Below, in pieces: positions 5,628 through 6,835 of a DNA stretch of 6,835 bases. Position 1 is the first letter of the stretch. Each line of letters begins with the position of its first letter. Position numbers and translations under genes: made by a program. The DNA is from Oscillospiraceae bacterium. GTDB lineage: Bacteria > Bacillota > Clostridia > Clostridiales > Clostridiaceae. The stretch is taken from the NCBI GenBank assembly GCA_009785875.1, contig WQUF01000110.1, positions 1 through 6,835 on the forward strand, given 5' to 3'. Under the pieces are notes generated by a model, which was given only the letters and a program-made list of their open reading frames with translations, was not told where the DNA came from and made no database searches.

Positions 5628-5900
5628 ATGAAGAAAATAATTTTACCTGAAGATTCAATTTTTTTAACAGAAGAAGATACTAAAAATATCGAAGGTGGCA
5701 CAATTGCTGATATGATGGGAGATATCTATCTAATGACCATGAATAGGATCTTATCTATGATCGGTTCTGCCGTATTTGACCCACTAGATGTGATCAATAG
5801 ATTTATTAGAAATCTCACAAGCCCTTATGCGTCTTCTTCTATTCCAATCGAAACAAACATAGCCGATAATCAATCTAATAATAGGACAAGCTTATTTTAA
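5628..5900 (+). CDS. Double-glycine leader peptide precursor (bacteriocin- or signal-like, unrecognised core)
   Basis: This is a 90-residue precursor whose first 24 residues form a classical double-glycine leader: Leu at -12, acidic residues at -10 to -8, Ile at -4 and Gly-Gly at -2/-1 (LTEEDTKNIEGG). Such leaders are cut and exported by ABC transporters with a C39 peptidase domain, working with an HlyD-type adaptor like the one encoded next door. The predicted 66-residue core is Met-rich at its start (TIADMMGDIYLMTMNRILSMIG), has a hydrophobic or amphipathic stretch to about residue 63, and a polar Asn/Ser-rich tail. It contains no Cys, no Trp, no YGNGV motif and no GxxxG motif, and by my count has net charge about -2, unlike most cationic bacteriocins. 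I place the start at 5628 because AAGGAG lies seven bases upstream. No immunity gene is recognisable. Bacteriocin, signal peptide or other secreted factor all remain open. Confidence 0.75.
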   Translation: MKKIILPEDSIFLTEEDTKNIEGGTIADMMGDIYLMTMNRILSMIGSAVFDPLDVINRFIRNLTSPYASSSIPIETNIADNQSNNRTSLF

Positions 5901-5924
5901 TAAACGGGGGTTACCCCGTTTATT
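5899..5924. terminator. Bidirectional terminator between the GG-peptide and HlyD genes
   Basis: A perfect 11-bp GC-capped stem (AATAAACGGGG, 5899-5909, with 5914-5924) has a GTTA loop. It overlaps both stop codons: TAA at 5898-5900 on the plus strand and TAA at 5925-5923 on the minus strand. Flanks are T-rich in both directions (ATTTTGG; AAAATAAG read in reverse). Confidence 0.85.
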
Positions 5925-6835
5925 ATTTTGGTTTAAAACTGAGCATCTCTAATATATAATCGACCCATTTCTTTTTATCGTAAACTATTTTCACCTCTGC
6001 AGGCATATTAGTCCTTGGGTTTTCTATATTATCATCGAGTTTTATATAAGCTTTATAAAAACTTTGATTAGCCATGACATCTGTGGTAACATCAGAATCT
6101 ATGCTGGTTATCTTTCCAGAAATATATTTTTTGTTATACCCTTCTTGAAGATCAAAAGATACCTTCACTGGGCAATCTATGGTTATATTTTTTATATAGG
6201 CCGCAGGTATCATGGTTATCATATTTGCAAGGCTAGTATCCACACCGTTGATCTTAGCATATACCTTTGATGCATCCACTGTTACTCCTTCAACAACCGG
6301 TATCACGTAATGAATGTATCCATTTTGAGGGGACATAACTTTTAAATTATTAGCTTGATTTTGAAGGCTTGAAAGCTTAACATCGTAATCAGATTTTTTA
6401 TCGGCAATATTCTTTAAATTTGTATTTATATCTATTAGCATATCGTTTTTTAATTTCTGAATTTGGGCACTTATATCAGCTGAACTGGAACCATTATTAT
6501 CTTGAGCCTGGTACTGGACTAAATAAGCTTCCATGCTGTAATAATAGCTCTTCTCATCGTCTTTATCCACCTGGAATAGATTTTCATTTTCATTTATGCT
6601 CTGTATATTCAAGTTGATAAGATCCACCTGTCTCTGCTTTAAATTCCTCTGGTTCACTAAATTCTGCAAATCAGCATTTGTAGTTGAATTACCTGCACTG
6701 GTTAAACTCGCTATTTGGTCATTGATAGCCTTCAAATCATTTTTAGCATTCTCTAAATCCTTTGATGCTCCTGACAATGCGTTATTTTTTATGACAGATT
6801 TTTGATAATCAGAATTTGAATTGGTTTTAGAGCTA
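5923..6835 (-). CDS. HlyD-family membrane fusion protein (peptide export adaptor), C-terminal 303 residues
   Basis: This is the periplasm-type adaptor that links an ABC peptide exporter to the cell exterior; in Gram-positives it is called a bacteriocin secretion accessory protein. The frame stays open to the window edge on the minus strand, so the N-terminal membrane anchor and first lipoyl half are outside. Visible are a long coiled coil with Gln, Asn and Lys heptads (from the edge to VKLSSLQNQANNLK), the second lipoyl half-motif VMSPQNGYIHYVIPVVEGVTV, a beta-barrel domain (ITIDCPVKVSFDLQEGYNKK, then GKITSIDSDV), and the C-terminal PAEVKIVYDKKKWVDYILEM, which parallels the GMxxxxxIxxxxxxxxxYLL end of HlyD proteins. 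A TTG at 6777 is internal, since conserved coiled coil continues upstream. The gene converges on the double-glycine peptide, its likely cargo. The transporter itself is expected beyond the window. Confidence 0.85.
   Translation of the reverse strand, partial: SSKTNSNSDYQKSVIKNNALSGASKDLENAKNDLKAINDQIASLTSAGNSTTNADLQNLVNQRNLKQRQVDLINLNIQSINENENLFQVDKDDEKSYYYSMEAYLVQYQAQDNNGSSSADISAQIQKLKNDMLIDINTNLKNIADKKSDYDVKLSSLQNQANNLKVMSPQNGYIHYVIPVVEGVTVDASKVYAKINGVDTSLANMITMIPAAYIKNITIDCPVKVSFDLQEGYNKKYISGKITSIDSDVTTDVMANQSFYKAYIKLDDNIENPRTNMPAEVKIVYDKKKWVDYILEMLSFKPK

Noticed and set aside
5628..5900. Two-peptide (class IIb) or pediocin-like bacteriocin
   Set aside because: The core lacks GxxxG, YGNGV and cysteines, carries a net negative charge, and no partner peptide or immunity gene is seen.
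1..6835. CRISPR array, insertion sequence, tRNA, rRNA or attachment site
   Set aside because: I found no spaced direct repeats, transposase-like frames, tRNA-like cloverleaf or flanking duplications anywhere in the window.

Overview
The window looks like chromosomal DNA of a spore-forming, low-GC Firmicute, most likely a Clostridium in the strict sense. The evidence is very AT-rich DNA, strong GGAGG-type ribosome binding sites, a near-invariant SpoVS, an HPr with both His15 and Ser46, a DUF1540 Cys-rich peptide and an alpha-toxin-type zinc phospholipase fold. From memory, an HPr gene beside a purB gene is an arrangement known in Clostridium. I cannot assign a species.

Layout: (1) 1-666, the 3' end of a galactose mutarotase gene (galM), ending in a bidirectional terminator. 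(2) 715-1632 on the minus strand, an Abi_2 (AbiD/AbiF-type HEPN) protein whose RNase motif is degenerate. (3) 1865-2128, spoVS behind a very good sigma-H promoter match. (4) 2242-2502, ptsH (HPr), with a long inverted repeat over its probable -10 region. (5) 2597-2836 on the minus strand, a two-helix DUF378 membrane protein. (6) 2944-4341, an intact adenylosuccinate-lyase family gene in which almost every catalytic motif has been replaced while the scaffold is kept, so it is probably a pseudoenzyme. (7) 4449-4622, a 57-residue DUF1540 peptide. (8) 4700-5428 on the minus strand, a leaderless Zn-dependent phospholipase C-like protein. (9) 5628-5900, a 90-residue precursor with a double-glycine export leader. 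(10) 5923-6835 on the minus strand, the C-terminal 303 residues of an HlyD-type membrane fusion protein, open at the window edge.

The genes are mostly single units rather than one operon. Four convergent pairs (galM/abi, ptsH/DUF378, DUF1540/phospholipase, GG-peptide/HlyD) are each separated by a hairpin that can serve both strands, and three of these hairpins overlap a stop codon. The most coherent functional group is the right end: a secreted GG-leader peptide facing an export adaptor, with the C39-peptidase ABC transporter expected just beyond the window. The points most worth following are the PurB-like pseudoenzyme, the unfamiliar anionic GG-leader peptide, the Abi protein lacking its HEPN Arg and His, and the phospholipase-like protein lacking a signal peptide and N-terminal Trp ligand.
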